64,000 bases of DNA from Apodospora peruviana (taxonomy: Eukaryota; Ascomycota; Sordariomycetes; Sordariales; Lasiosphaeriaceae), in assembly GCA_033439685.1 (NCBI GenBank), contig JAUEDM010000003.1, positions 1,146,001 through 1,210,000 on the forward strand, given 5' to 3'. A program made the translations under genes and the position numbers. Below the pieces are notes generated by a model. The model made no database searches. It saw only the letters and a program-made list of their open reading frames with translations, and had not been told where the DNA came from. Shown here piece by piece: positions 33,431 through 45,423 of the stretch (its first letter is position 1; each line of letters opens with the position of its first letter).

Positions 33431-35649
33431 GGTGTAGAAGTTGGCCTGCTTAGATAGTTAAGGGAGTGTATCTGTCTCTCTGTTAAAGAGAAAACTGTCA
33501 AGCTTGGTGACAGACACGACAGATCAAGACTAAACACTTGTGTGTAACTGTGCTCGGACACAGGGTAAATGATGATAGCCGGCTTGATGAAGTTGATGGC
33601 AATACTTCTCTCTATCTCTCACTCTCTGTCTTATGATAATCACATTCAAGGTCTGCGTGTTTATGAACCATACACTCAGAAAACCTGATGAACAATTGCC
33701 CGACCCGCCACGCAGTTCTTTCCAATTTCGGATAAACTACTGCATGCCTGCCTGCCTCTCTGAAATTGTGTATCGCCCTTGTTCTTTTGTGTGATTGCGT
33801 ACGTACGTGCGCACGATGTACTGCAAGATGGAAGTATGTTGCAGTAGACCAGCTGTGGCGAGGCAATGTACCTAGGTAATTGGAGAAGAAAGTACTCATC
33901 CAAGCTGACGTGCTTCTTGTTTTCTGCGCAGTGTTAGATATATCTGTATGGGTGTGAAAGCAAGGTGAGAGATGCTATAACCCAAACAAAGCATCATTCC
34001 AATCGAGACTGCGTTCAACCGCTCTTGCGCACTTTATCTAAAAGAAAAAAGAGGTCCCAGCGCATTAAGAAGCGAAGCGCCGACGGAAACACTCCATCTT
34101 TCCATGCGCAAGGGAACATCAACCTCCCTCAGGTACCCTACCGTCTATCAGTTGTCGAACTAAAGATCGATCCCACATGTCTGCGTGAGCTTATGCAAGG
34201 TGACATGAAGCAACACGTTATCCCGGACCCAGAAGTGGGAGGATGATTCAAACCAGGTGTGTTTGTCGCAGAAGAGCAGCATAACAAACTGACCTGTGCC
34301 TGATATGTCAATTACTTACAAAGAGGATGATGTCTCTAGGAGACAGTCGGCGGGTACCAGTCAATCCGTGGACAAGTTCCCGGGGGGGGGCGAGTGACTT
34401 ACCATGCTGACAACTCGCCGCTAGATCAACCGCCGGCCGGGCTGGTGGCAGCATGTGAAGGAGCTTGTTGTCTTTGAACAAGGTTTTAAACGGCCGGCTT
34501 CGGGCTAACAGGACTGCTGGTTCTGGCTGTCAGGTTCGCCCTGGCTGCAAAGACTTTTGCGTCAGCAGATTCTTGACGCTAAAGCAATCTCAACGGAAGT
34601 TTTAAGAAGCCCCAGGTAACAGTTGATAAAGCCGAGACGAATGCACGAGAAATCGAGACTCCAGAGGTGCATCCTCGCTTTTTCAGTCACCCTCGTCGCC
34701 TTCTTTCTTCGTGCAGCAGGGGAGAATGAGACGCGTGGCTGACCGGATTGTCCACCCTGTCAGTCAACGACTTCCTTTCACCAGGAATAATCGGCCCTCA
34801 GTTTCGCGCATTCGCTTCCGCCTCGGAGAACCGGCGGCCAGTCGAGCGAATTTCTGGTGAGGTGAGGTCTTGAGGAAGGGGGTCTCGAGTTCGCTGACAT
34901 TCCAGCATTGCATAAAGCCCTGCAATGGATGGCCTTACCTACCACCCAGGTGTTGAGATAAACGAAAGTCTGTGCCGAATCCTCCTCACTAGCAAAACAG
35001 GATGGCTTGACCTAGTGGCAGCTAATTGAGCGTTCGTCTACACCGGACTTCCTCCACGCCGCGCCACAAAACTCTATCCGAGAAACTGGGCCATTGTTCC
35101 TGCCCTGGCCGCCTAGTTATACCGAATCTTGCAGCTGCTCATCCGGAACACCGAATTCTCTTGATGTCTACCCACAGGCATACATTTTCGTGCGGACTCC
35201 GCGCTAATATGCATGGTGGTCCATCGTTGCAATGTCGCCCTTGCGGGCCGGTAGTGTTTCTGAGCGGTTCAAACCCATCAACAACCCGTAGACAACTGTA
35301 GGACTTCAATCCCACAGGTAGGGACAAGGTGTGTGCTAGGGCTAGGCTGCCGGTACAGCCAACCGCTTCGGGGCGCTGGGGCAAAATAACGCGCGGATGC
35401 TTTTGTGGACAGCGGGCTATTGGAATGGTTCCCGGCGTTGGTGTTGTGTCGCCCGCTGCAGAAACGACGCGGCTTCTTGTCGTCCGTATAAGTAAAAGCC
35501 TGGACCGGTTCCTACTCCTTTTTGCCATTGATACAACAGAGTCAAATATCCAAGTCGAAGGACATAAGCCTTCCATTTTCTTTTCTTTGCCGCCGTTTCC
35601 TCCTTGCTTCACGCCATATTCCCTCCTTTGACGCAGATTGTTTTGCACC
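33431..35649. other. Divergent promoter region between hydrolase and PKS
   Basis: A 2.2 kb stretch between the starts of two divergently transcribed genes. Open frames are short and unsupported. It is long for a simple bidirectional promoter, so it may carry regulator-binding sites or a lost cluster gene. I could not identify specific operator motifs. Confidence 0.5.
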
Positions 35650-38600
35650 ATGGCGGACCCAGAGCTTATGCCCATTGCCATAGTGGGCATGTCCTGCCGG
35701 CTTCCGGGGGATGTGTCGACACCGAACGAGTTTTACCGCATGCTCTGCCGGATGCGGACCGGCTGGGGCAAGGTGCCGAGCGACCGCTTCAACGCTGCAG
35801 CGTACAACCACCCCAATCCCGACAAGAAGGGCGCCTTCAACTCCCAAGGTGGTTACTTCATCAACCCCGACCTGTCAATGTTCGACGCCAGCTTCTTCGA
35901 GATAACAAAGAAAGAGGCCGAGTCCATGGGTGTGTTGCCATTATCCACCTTACATAACACCAACAACATTTTCGTTTGTCGACGAGACTGACAAAACATG
36001 CAGACCCTTCACAACGGCTCCTTCTGGAAACTGCATACGAAGCCTTTGAGCATGGCGGTATTCCCAGAGAGTCCATCTCCGGGAAGAAGGTCGGTGTGTT
36101 CGTCGGCGGAAACTACGGGGAGCACCGCATGAGCAATCTGCGAGATTTGGACCACATTCCCAGTTTCGATGCCACAGGTAACCAGCCCGCCTTCCTGGCT
36201 GGGCGATTGGCCTACTACTTCAACCTACACGGCCCCACGTACACTGTCGACACGGCCTGCTCGTCCAGCATGCACGCCGTGCATCTCGCCGTGCAGAGCA
36301 TCCGCTCTGGCGAGTCGGAGCAAGCCATCGTGGGAGCATCACATCTCATTACACAACCTGACGTCTGGGTATCGATGGCAAAGCTCCGCCTTTTCTCTGA
36401 AGCGGGCAAAACGCACGCTTTTGACCATCGTGCCAAGTCTGGGTACGCCAGAGGCGAGGGTGCTGGATGTTTGATCCTAAAGCCGTTGCACCGAGCCATG
36501 GAGGACAACGACCATATCTACTCGGTCATCCACCACACCGGCATCAGCCACAATGGACGCACGGTGGGCATCGTCGCTCCCAGTGGGGAAGAACAGGAAC
36601 AATTACTTCGTGATGTGTTTGCACAAGCCCATATCGACCCACGAGATGTTGGTTTCTTCGAGGCCCATGGCACAGGCACAAAGAAGGGTGACCCCATTGA
36701 GGCGGAAGCAATCTACAAGGCTGTTGGCAGTCACTTTACCGCAAAGGAGCCTCTATACATAGGCTCGACCAAGCCCAGTGTCGGTCATCTCGAAGGTGCC
36801 AGCGGTATCATCTCCATCATCAAGACGACGTTGATGCTGTATTACGGCTTCATCCTGCCAAATGCCGATTTCGAGAAGGAGAATGAGGCGATTCCGTTCA
36901 AGGAGTGGAACATGCGGGTGGCGACGGAGCAGAGACCATGGCCGAGCAAAAAGCGGTTTGCATGCGTCAACAACTTTGGTTTCAGTGGCTCCAATTCCAC
37001 CTGTGTTCTCCGGGGGCCACCGCAGTCGCGTAGACTGGAGTTGGCTCCCCAGGGTGCGTACACGACGCAGCGCCTTTTTGTCCTTTCTGGCAACGACGAG
37101 TCAGCGCTACGCACCTCGATGCATAAGCTGGGAGTGTGGCTCGAGCAGCATGCCGAGTTGTACCAGACAACCATGCCGCGAAACCTCGCATATACCCTCT
37201 GCCAGCGTCGATCGCATCTCTCGTGGCGGATCGCCATCGTGGAGAGCATGTGCAGCGGTCTCGCAGGCGGTCTCAATAGCCACGACATCATACCCATGCG
37301 TGCATCAACTGAGCCTCCAAAGCTGGCCTTTGTCTTCACCGGTCAGGGTGCGCAGTGGTGGGGTATGGGTCGCGAGCTCTTGACGACACACCCGGTGTTC
37401 AACGACGCGATCAATCGCGCCGACACTACGCTTCGTGGCATCGGGGCCGAGTTTTCCATCCGCGAGGAGTTATGCAGAGACAAGAAGACCACCAAAGTTG
37501 GTTTGGCGCACATCAGTCAGCCGATCTGCAGTGCAGTCCAGTTGGCCTTGGTAGACCTACTTTCGTCGTTTGGTATTAAGCCCTCGGCCGTCACGGGTCA
37601 CTCTAGCGGAGAGATTGGGGCCGCGTATGCGGCAGGCGCCTTGACCTTCGAGGCAGCAATGTCGGCTGCGTACTATCGCGGACAGGTCATTATTGAGTTG
37701 AAGAAGATTCACCCTGAGCTGAAGGGCTCTATGCTGGCCGTAGGTGCGGGAGCAGAAGACCTCGAACCGATGCTCGACGGCTTGAACTCGGAGCGTGGCG
37801 CTCAAGTCGTGGTTGCGTGTGAGAACTCGCCCTCATCTACTACGCTCTCTGGTGACGAGGAGGCCATTGACCGCGTGGCAACATTGTTCCAAGAGCAGGG
37901 CGTCTTCAACCGCAAGTTGTTTGTCGACGTAGCATATCACTCGCCACACATGAAGCTCATCGCCAAGTCTTACATCAACAGCATCTCCCACATCCAGGCG
38001 CCTAAGGATATCGGAGATTCAACGGTGGAGTTCTATTCGTCTCTTAAAGGGAGGAGGATCGAGCTGTCTGAGCTCGGCCCAGATTACTGGGTTGACAACC
38101 TCACGCAGGCGGTTCGCTTCTCCTCGTCTCTACAGGAGCTTTGCAAACACCACAACCCTGACATCCTGGTCGAGGTTGGCCCGCACGCCGCGCTCAAGGG
38201 CCCTATCATGCAAACGTTGAAGAAGGTCGGCCCGTCGGCTTCATCAAAGATCTCGTATCTGTCCACTCTCCTTCGGGACCAGGATGCGACACGAACCTGC
38301 CTTGATCTAGCAGGAAAGCTGTTCATGCGCGGATACTCAGGTCTTAATTTCTTCAATATTAACCACAATCGCGAAGAATTTGAGAACCCTGACCTTGTCT
38401 CTGGTCTGTTCTCCTATCCATGGTCTCGCCAGAAATATTGGTACGAGTCGCGCATCAACCAGCAACACCGACTCAAGCCCTTTGCCCGCCATGATCTCCT
38501 CGGGGTATTGGCCGATTGGTCAAGCGAACTTGAGCCCACTTGGCGGAACATTATTCGCACCGAAGACTTGCCTTGGCTCAAGGAGTACCAAGTCCAGGAC

Positions 38601-41600
38601 CGCATGGTCTTCCCAGTAGCTGGATACATGTCGATGGCAATCGAAGCTGCGAACCAGCGCGCTTCCATGAAAGGTCTAGAGGTTGGACGTTTCGAGATCA
38701 AGGATCTCACCATTGCCAACCAGCTGTTCTTGGAGGATGGTCTTGAGTTTGAAGTTCTCATGAATGTCCGCCCCGCCGCTGAGGGAGCTGGCACTGGAGC
38801 CGACGAGTTCCGGATCACCTCGTACGAAGCGAGCAGAGGCTGGCTGGAGCACTGTGTTGGTACTGCCAGGGCCGTTTCTGCAAGCCAGTCCCATCGTCGA
38901 TCGCAGGGCGCTTTGCAGCACTCAGAGACCGACGCCGGGAGCACGGTGGCTTTCGCGAATGATGCCGACTCCACCGACACTTCATCAGATTCAGCCTCCA
39001 TTATCTCCAAGACCCCGTCTTCGGCAAGCTCAGACACTGGCGTGGAGGAGGATGCTCCCGAGCCATCCGACTGCTCAAGCCGAATGCGCGAGAAGCTGGA
39101 GTCGACCAAGGTCAAGGCCATTGGTGAACCAGACGATGGTATTTACAAGCAGCTTAATGCACTGGGAGTGTCGTATCCCAAGGCGTTTCAGACTCTCGTC
39201 GAAGTCACTACCAACGAGACAGAAGTTGCAGCTCACTGCCGTACTCAAGACACAGCATCCGACATGCCTTTCGAGTTTGAAACGCCGTACAAGTTGCACC
39301 CGTCGATCTTGGACTCGATGCTTCAGCTACCGCTTCTCAGTCTTGGGAGGAGAGTTGACGAAGATGCCGGCATCGCCCATCTCCCGTGCGCCATCCGCCA
39401 TGTCACCGTGAGCTCGCGCTGGAGAAAACGAGCCAACGAGAGTTTCTGCGCCCATTCGACCTTTGAGGCGAAATCAGGGACGTTCATGGTCGAAACATTC
39501 TGCTCGCCTGGATCAGGGGCAGCTTCCATTTCAATCGCCGGGCTGCAGTTGAAGGCACTCCAGAGTGTAGCTCGGGAGACGGCAAAGCCACGGGAGCTGT
39601 GCTTCCAGTTTCAGTGGGAGCCGGTTAAGGAAGCCGAGACAAACGGTACGGCCAATGGAGCTGCGCCCAAGTTAGGAGCCCAGGTCGTGATTGTGATGGA
39701 GGACGGCGATTGGGACAATCACAACCTCGCAATAGCTCTGTCGGCAGCCATTGAAGATCACACTGGTGTTCGCCCCATCATTTCATCGTTGGAGCATATT
39801 GATGACTGCACAAGCTTCTTCGTCGTTTTGTCTGAGCTGAGCAAGCCCGTGCTTGCGGACATCAAGTCGTCTGGGCTTGAGCAGGTCAAGAAGCTCCTCA
39901 CCCGTTCGCCTGGCGTAATGTGGGTGACTCGCGGTGCCACTCGTTTCCCGACGACGCCCGACGCAAACATGGCTTTGGGCTTGATTCGTACTGCACGCTC
40001 TGAGAGAGAAGCGGTCGCGGCGACACTTGACCTGGACCCAAGCTCGGATATCAACGTCGAGGCACAAGCTGACCTGATCCTGGACGCACTTGTAAGGGGG
40101 TTGTCGGACGAGGAGAACGCGGAGAGAGAGTTTGCAGAGGAGGACGGAAAGCTCGTGGTGCCTCGAATTGTGGTGGACGAGGGCCTCAACTTGGACGTGC
40201 ATCGCCAGCTTGGCCCATCTGATCCGTATCTGCAAGACTTCCACCAGGATGAGCGGCAGCTTCAGCTCGCTGGCACAACCCAGAAGGAGTTAATTGACCA
40301 TCTTTACTTTGAGGACCGAGGGAATGGTCCGCTCGGGGATGATGAAGTGGAGATTCTTGTCGTGGCGAGTGCGATCACGTCAGACGACGCCCAGCTGGCG
40401 AAGGATTCGGAACGACTGATGAGTGCAGCTGCCCGCGCCTCACTTGTCCGCGGCTGCAGTGGAGACATCACTCGTGTCGGTCGCAACGTCCGTCACCTCT
40501 CGGTCGGGGACAAAGTCAGCGCGTTGGCGGAAGGCGCGTTTGGGTCGTACGCCCGGGCAAGGGCGACCAGCGTCGTAGCTATCCCTGGCAGTGGCACCGG
40601 CGGTACTTTGAGTACTTTGAGCATCGAGGCCGCAGCTTCCGTGCCTGTGGCCTTCGCAGCAGCCCAATATGCTTTGGCCGAGCTTTGCCGAGTCCAACCG
40701 GGCGAGACCGTTCTCGTTCAGCTGTCGAACCCCATCGGCATCGCTGCTGTCCAAGTGGCCCGCCACCTCGACGCAACTGCATATGTGCTCATCCAGAGCG
40801 ATGCCGAGAGTGATGCTGCTCGCCGCATTGGAGTTGCCCGTGATCATGTCCTTGATGCGCGCAGCATCTACCTTGGGCGCCGGCTCGACGAGGCCACGAA
40901 CCACAAGGGCATGGATGTCGTCTTGACCATGTCGGGCAGTGAGACAGCCAAGGCGTGGGAGTGTCTCGCCGACTTCGGTCGCTATGTCGAGATTCGAACA
41001 TCCCGAGCGCACCAGATCTCGCGCCCTGCGCTTGGTGCCAATGCCACCTTCACCTCGGTCAACATGGCCAGTCTTGCTGCCTCCCGCCCGCAAGCCCTGC
41101 AACGGACTCTGAGGCAAGTCATGGAGGACTTTGCGATGGGCGCCCTCACCCCGCCTTCCAAGTCCGCCATCTTCCCCGTGTCGGAATTGTCCAAGGCTTT
41201 GCACTTGGTTGACCAAGGCGCAGTCCACCCAGTAGTGGTTGTGGCTGACTGGTCTGACAAGGTCAAGGCAACACACCACACATCCTCCTCCATCTTCCGC
41301 CGTGACGGGACCCATATAATCGTCGGTGGCACAGGTGGTCTTGGTCGGTCGATGGCCAAGTACATGATTGAGCACGGCGCCCGAAACATCGTGTTGTTAT
41401 CCAGGAGTGGCGGTGGAAAGGCAGTGGCTCAACAGCTCCAGAGCGAGATCGAGACCCAGTACCCCAATGCTCGCATTCTGGTCAAGAAGTGTGATGTCAG
41501 TGACAAAATCCAGGTTAAGCAACTCACCGACGAATGCTCCAGGCAGCTTCCTCCTATTTGTGGTATCATCCATGCTGCCATGGTCCTCCGGGTTAGTATT

Positions 41601-42486
41601 TCCCAACCGCGAACCCCACTCCACCCCGGATGCAATGGACCAGCTATTGACAACAGATCTACAGGATGTTCTTCTCGAGGGCATGACATATGACGAGTAT
41701 GAGCAGGTCATCCGGCCCAAGGTTAGCGGTACCTGGAACATCCACAACGCCCTGACCTCCAGCCGCACGAAGCTGGACTACTTTGTCGTCTTGTCGTCCG
41801 CAGCTGGTGTTCTTGGCAGTCGTGGCCAGGGGGCGTATGCCGCTGCCAACACATTCCTCGATTCTTTCGTCCAGTATCGCGCACGGAACGGCCTTCCAGC
41901 CACCTCGCTCGATTTGACTGCCGTGACAGGTGCCGGTTACTTAGCCGAAAATGTTGAGCGTGAGGAGGACATCCTCAAGAACTTCGGCAACGAGACTGTC
42001 AGCGAACAAGAGGTGCTTGCGTTGCTGTCGGCTGCCGTCCGAGGTATCTGCAGCGCACCACAATGCCTTACCGGCCTGAAGCTTCACTTGGGCAGCGCCG
42101 GACAGTGGCCATACTACGCCAACGATGCCCGGTTCACCGGGCTCAAGGCACGGTGCCTCGAGGAAGCTGAGAGGGAGGGTCTCGTACCGAAGCAGGCTGT
42201 CTCACACGGAAACGCATTCCGCACGGCCAAGTCAGATGAGGAGGCGGCAGGCATCGCCGGAGAAGGCATCTTGCAGAAGCTGTCCGAAGTCTTGACGATT
42301 CCTATAGCCGACTTGGACGCGGCGAGGAATATCACCTCGTATGGTTTGGACTCGCTGACGGCTATCGAGTTGCGCAACTGGATTGCCAAGGAGCTTCGGG
42401 CAAACCTGCAGATTTTGGAGTTGTTGTCGAGCGGAACGGTAAATGACCTCGCGTCACTGATTGTTCAGAAGACGAAGAGTACCTAA
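35650..42486 (+). CDS. Reducing polyketide synthase KS-AT-DH(degenerate)-ER(degenerate)-KR-ACP
   Basis: Iterative type I PKS of 2229 aa in three exons (35650-35929, 36004-41591, 41665-42486), with introns of 74 and 73 nt. KS covers about 7-430, with active Cys about 179 (DTACSSS) and His motifs EAHGTGT and GHLEGASG. AT covers about 534-850, with GQGAQWWGMG and Ser about 627 in GHSSGE. DH covers about 915-1280: at the catalytic His position it reads LPWLKEYQVQ (Tyr about 955), while Asp about 1197 in ILDSMLQ remains. No C-methyltransferase lies between DH and ER. ER covers about 1540-1815; the usual GGVG nucleotide motif is QLSNPIGIAAVQVA. KR covers about 1860-2040 and looks intact, with GGTGGLG, Ser about 2001, Tyr about 2014 and Asn about 2018. 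ACP Ser is about 2186 in GLDSL. No thioesterase or reductase ends the protein. Flanked by an FSH hydrolase and a methyltransferase. Confidence 0.96.
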
Positions 42487-43533
42487 ATAAAAGATTTTGA
42501 GGGGTGGTTGTAACCTGTAAACAAGGTCGGGTTAGTCTTTGGGTTTGCTTCCTACCAGCGTTTTCTTTTGTTGATTCCACCTTCGTTTGTATCATCAATC
42601 CTTACACAGCGCAGTTTATACTTTTTTTTCTCTTGATAGATGTAACTCGAGTTCCTGCACCAAGAATTGGACGCGAGCTTTGTACTGAACATGTGTTCTT
42701 TCAACATAGCATCAATAAATTAGCTTTCAAATCGGAGTCCATAGTTCACTGGAGCGTTTGATGTTTGAAGTTTGGATTGAACTCCAGAAACTGGCGTAAG
42801 TTGCGACTAACGCGGTTATCAGTTGATGATAATATGGAAGGTCAACCACGCGTCGTCCACAATCACAGCCGCTAACTCACGGGTAGATCTCCCGCAAGCC
42901 ACGATCAGAGCAATGCTTGGCAATGACGGAAACAAGCCCATCACCGCGCTTTGGACCGTTTGCCGAAGCAAGCCACCTAACGCCCCGCTGCAGCCCGTGG
43001 CAGGGATTACCTAAGCCGAAACTGGTCTTAGACCTTTTAGTGTTGGTCAAGAACGGGAAGGAGTAAGTACCTTGTCCAACCGTTCCGTGTACTCTCTTGG
43101 CGGGTTACTGCCGGTGAGCGACTTGATGGTGGCAGGCCTGGGGTACATGTGTACCACTCCTAGACACAAAGAGCACGGCACGACGACCCGAGAACCCCCA
43201 TTCTCCCGCAGCAATTTCCGTCTCAATTATGGGCAAAAAGGGTCAGGTCAGGTAGCATCCCTTGCATGGAATGGAGACCCGGGGGCCGGGACTGTACCAA
43301 CTTGGACAGCGCAGAATGGAACCGCGGCTCTTTTCTTGCAGTCGCTCCTCATGCGCATCCATGCGAACGTCGCAAGATCAATCCAGCGACAGCAGCAGCA
43401 ATAGCAATAGCAGTCTCGACGACGCACGCGGTACAGCACACCCGGTGTTGTATTGACAGGACGGGACAGCGCGTGTTTGCGGCACGGTAACCAAAGAATC
43501 GATCGAAGCTACGAGCAGTGTGCCGGTGGAACG
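42487..43533. other. Intergenic between PKS and methyltransferase
   Basis: About 1 kb; no gene supported. It includes the PKS 3' UTR and the methyltransferase promoter with a CAG-rich patch near 43387-43412. Confidence 0.5.
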
Positions 43534-44929
43534 ATGGACGAAGCCGGGCCTAGCAACAGCACCAGCAGCAACGGCTCGTCGGCGCAAGTTGACGATTCAC
43601 CCCAACTTGAAGTCAATACACCTCTCACCGCCGCCTGTCTAAGTCTAGATACCCAAGGACAGCAGGACCAGCGAGATCTTGCACATCGCGACTCGTCGAC
43701 ATGGTCTCTCAGCGAGCAGAGCCACTTTTCTACCGGACTGAGTGTGCGTATTTACGAATAAAGAGTTTGTGATGATCAACCCCAGTCCATTGACTAACTC
43801 TGTATTACAGGTCGATGACGACGCCGATTCCGCCCTCGGAGATGTCGAAGACCAGTCAGCCTCTCCCAGTTGTGATATCATAAACCCCCCCCCCCCCCCC
43901 CCCCCCCCATCCAAATCCTAATTATCAATCGCAGACAGCAATCCACGCAATCCGTCCGCTCCAGCATCTACGAATACATCGAAGAGCACGGCCGCACCTT
44001 CCACCGCTACAAGCAAGGAAAATACTGGCTGCCCAACGACGAGCTCGAGCAGGAGCGTTTAGATCTACAACACACAGTCTTCACGATGCGTTTAGGCGGG
44101 GAGCTCGGCCTCGCGCCCATCGTGCACCCTCCCGACGACACTACTGAATCACCACCGCCGCAATCCGTGCTCGACCTCGGCACAGGCACAGGCATCTGGG
44201 CCATCGACTTCGCAGTCAAGTATCCGTCAGCCCAAGTAATCGGCACAGACCTCAGCCCGATCCAACCGGAATATGTCCCACCGAACTGCCGCTTCGAGAT
44301 CGACGACGCCGAGGACGAGTGGTTGTACTCTGATCCGTTCGACTACATCCACCTGCGCATGATGTTTCACTGTTTTCGCGACCACTTGGGTGTCATGAGG
44401 TCCGCGCTCGCGCAGCTCCGGCCGGGCGGGTACATGGAGTGGCAGGACTGGCTACCCATCCTCAACTCAAGCGACGACAGCATCAAGGGAACCGCTTTAG
44501 AGAAATGGTCGAGGCTGTACGTCGAAGCTGGTGGTGTTTTGGGGAGGAACATGTTGGCCCCAAAACGGTACAAGCAGTGGATGCTGGACGCGGGGTTCGT
44601 GGATGTTGTGGAAACGAGACTGGCTGTGCCGGGGAATCCGTGGCCGAAAGGAAAGGACAATAAACGGATGGGGTTCTTGCAGATGACGAATTTCTTGGAT
44701 GGGCTGCACGCTTCGACTATGACGCTTTTTACCAAGGGACTTGGGTGGGAGCCGGAAGAGGTTGAGGTCTTTCTTGTGGATATGAGGAAGGCGATTAGGA
44801 ATCCGGGGATTCACTTTTACTGGACTACGTGAGTTTTAAGTCTGTTCTCTTTTATGATGTTTGGCTTGGTTGCTAACTTATTGATAACTGTCTAGGGTTG
44901 TCGTGTGGGGACGTAAACCGTTAACCTGA
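43534..44929 (+). CDS. LaeA-like SAM-dependent methyltransferase
   Basis: Four exons (43534-43743, 43811-43854, 43935-44828, 44896-44929) give 393 aa; all phases close. The N-terminus is a Ser/Gln/Asp-rich low-complexity stretch. The family signature then follows (SIYEYIEEHGRTFHRY, then YWLPNDELEQERLDLQH), and the class I methyltransferase core with motif I VLDLGTGTGIWAIDFA (about 163-178), GTDLSPIQP and the conserved PPNCRFEIDDAEDEW block. A short C-terminal VVVWGRKP strand is supplied by the last exon. Proteins of this type include the global regulator LaeA and many pathway methyltransferases. Next to the PKS it could be a tailoring O-methyltransferase or a local regulator. The second intron (43855-43934) contains a 24-C run and has a weak donor (GTCAGC), chosen because it restores the conserved frame. 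Confidence 0.85.
43885..43908. repeat. Poly-C run (24 C) inside intron 2 of the methyltransferase gene
   Basis: Uninterrupted 24-C tract lying within an 80-nt intron. It occupies nearly a third of the intron, upstream of the acceptor, so length change could alter splicing without changing the protein. Confidence 0.85.
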
Positions 44930-45423
44930 AGGGTCGCTCGCTATGACATTGGATTGCAATGTTTCTTTGTTGGTAGTAACGAGGGAATGATGGTATGACT
45001 ATAATATATCAATGACGATCTTCACGGTAGCTTCTTTGGTTTAACATTCGTTTAGAGAGTTACTCGCCTGGTTAGGCGTAATGAGGAAACCTGTTGCTTC
45101 AGGTATTTGAGGATTGGTCCTCACGCACGAACTGGGTGATAGACAGTATAGCGCTGGGGGTACGGATAGATGAAACGAATTTGTGGATGATGATATCCTC
45201 GGATATCGCAGGTGTAGATAGTTCTATGGCTGATTCGAAAAACTTTCAACTGACATAAAAGGGGACTGTGGAGGGCTCGAGGCATGGCTATTCACCTTGA
45301 TACCAAGCTACTAATCCTATATCAACAACTATCTTTTCCAAGCGAGCTATTTTTTAAAAATGTGGGGGGGTCATAGAAACCAAAATAGATACGCAAGTAC
45401 TATCATCCAGTCCTTCGAGAAAT
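44930..45423. other. Convergent intergenic region
   Basis: 3' ends of the methyltransferase and amidohydrolase genes meet here. No gene seen. Confidence 0.5.

Noticed and set aside
35139..35690. 183-codon minus-strand frame overlapping the PKS start
   Set aside because: It covers the PKS promoter and initiation codon, and shows no domain or splice support; a regulator gene was considered and not supported.
40440..41375. 311-codon minus-strand frame inside the PKS
   Set aside because: Antisense shadow of the ER-KR region with no recognisable domain.
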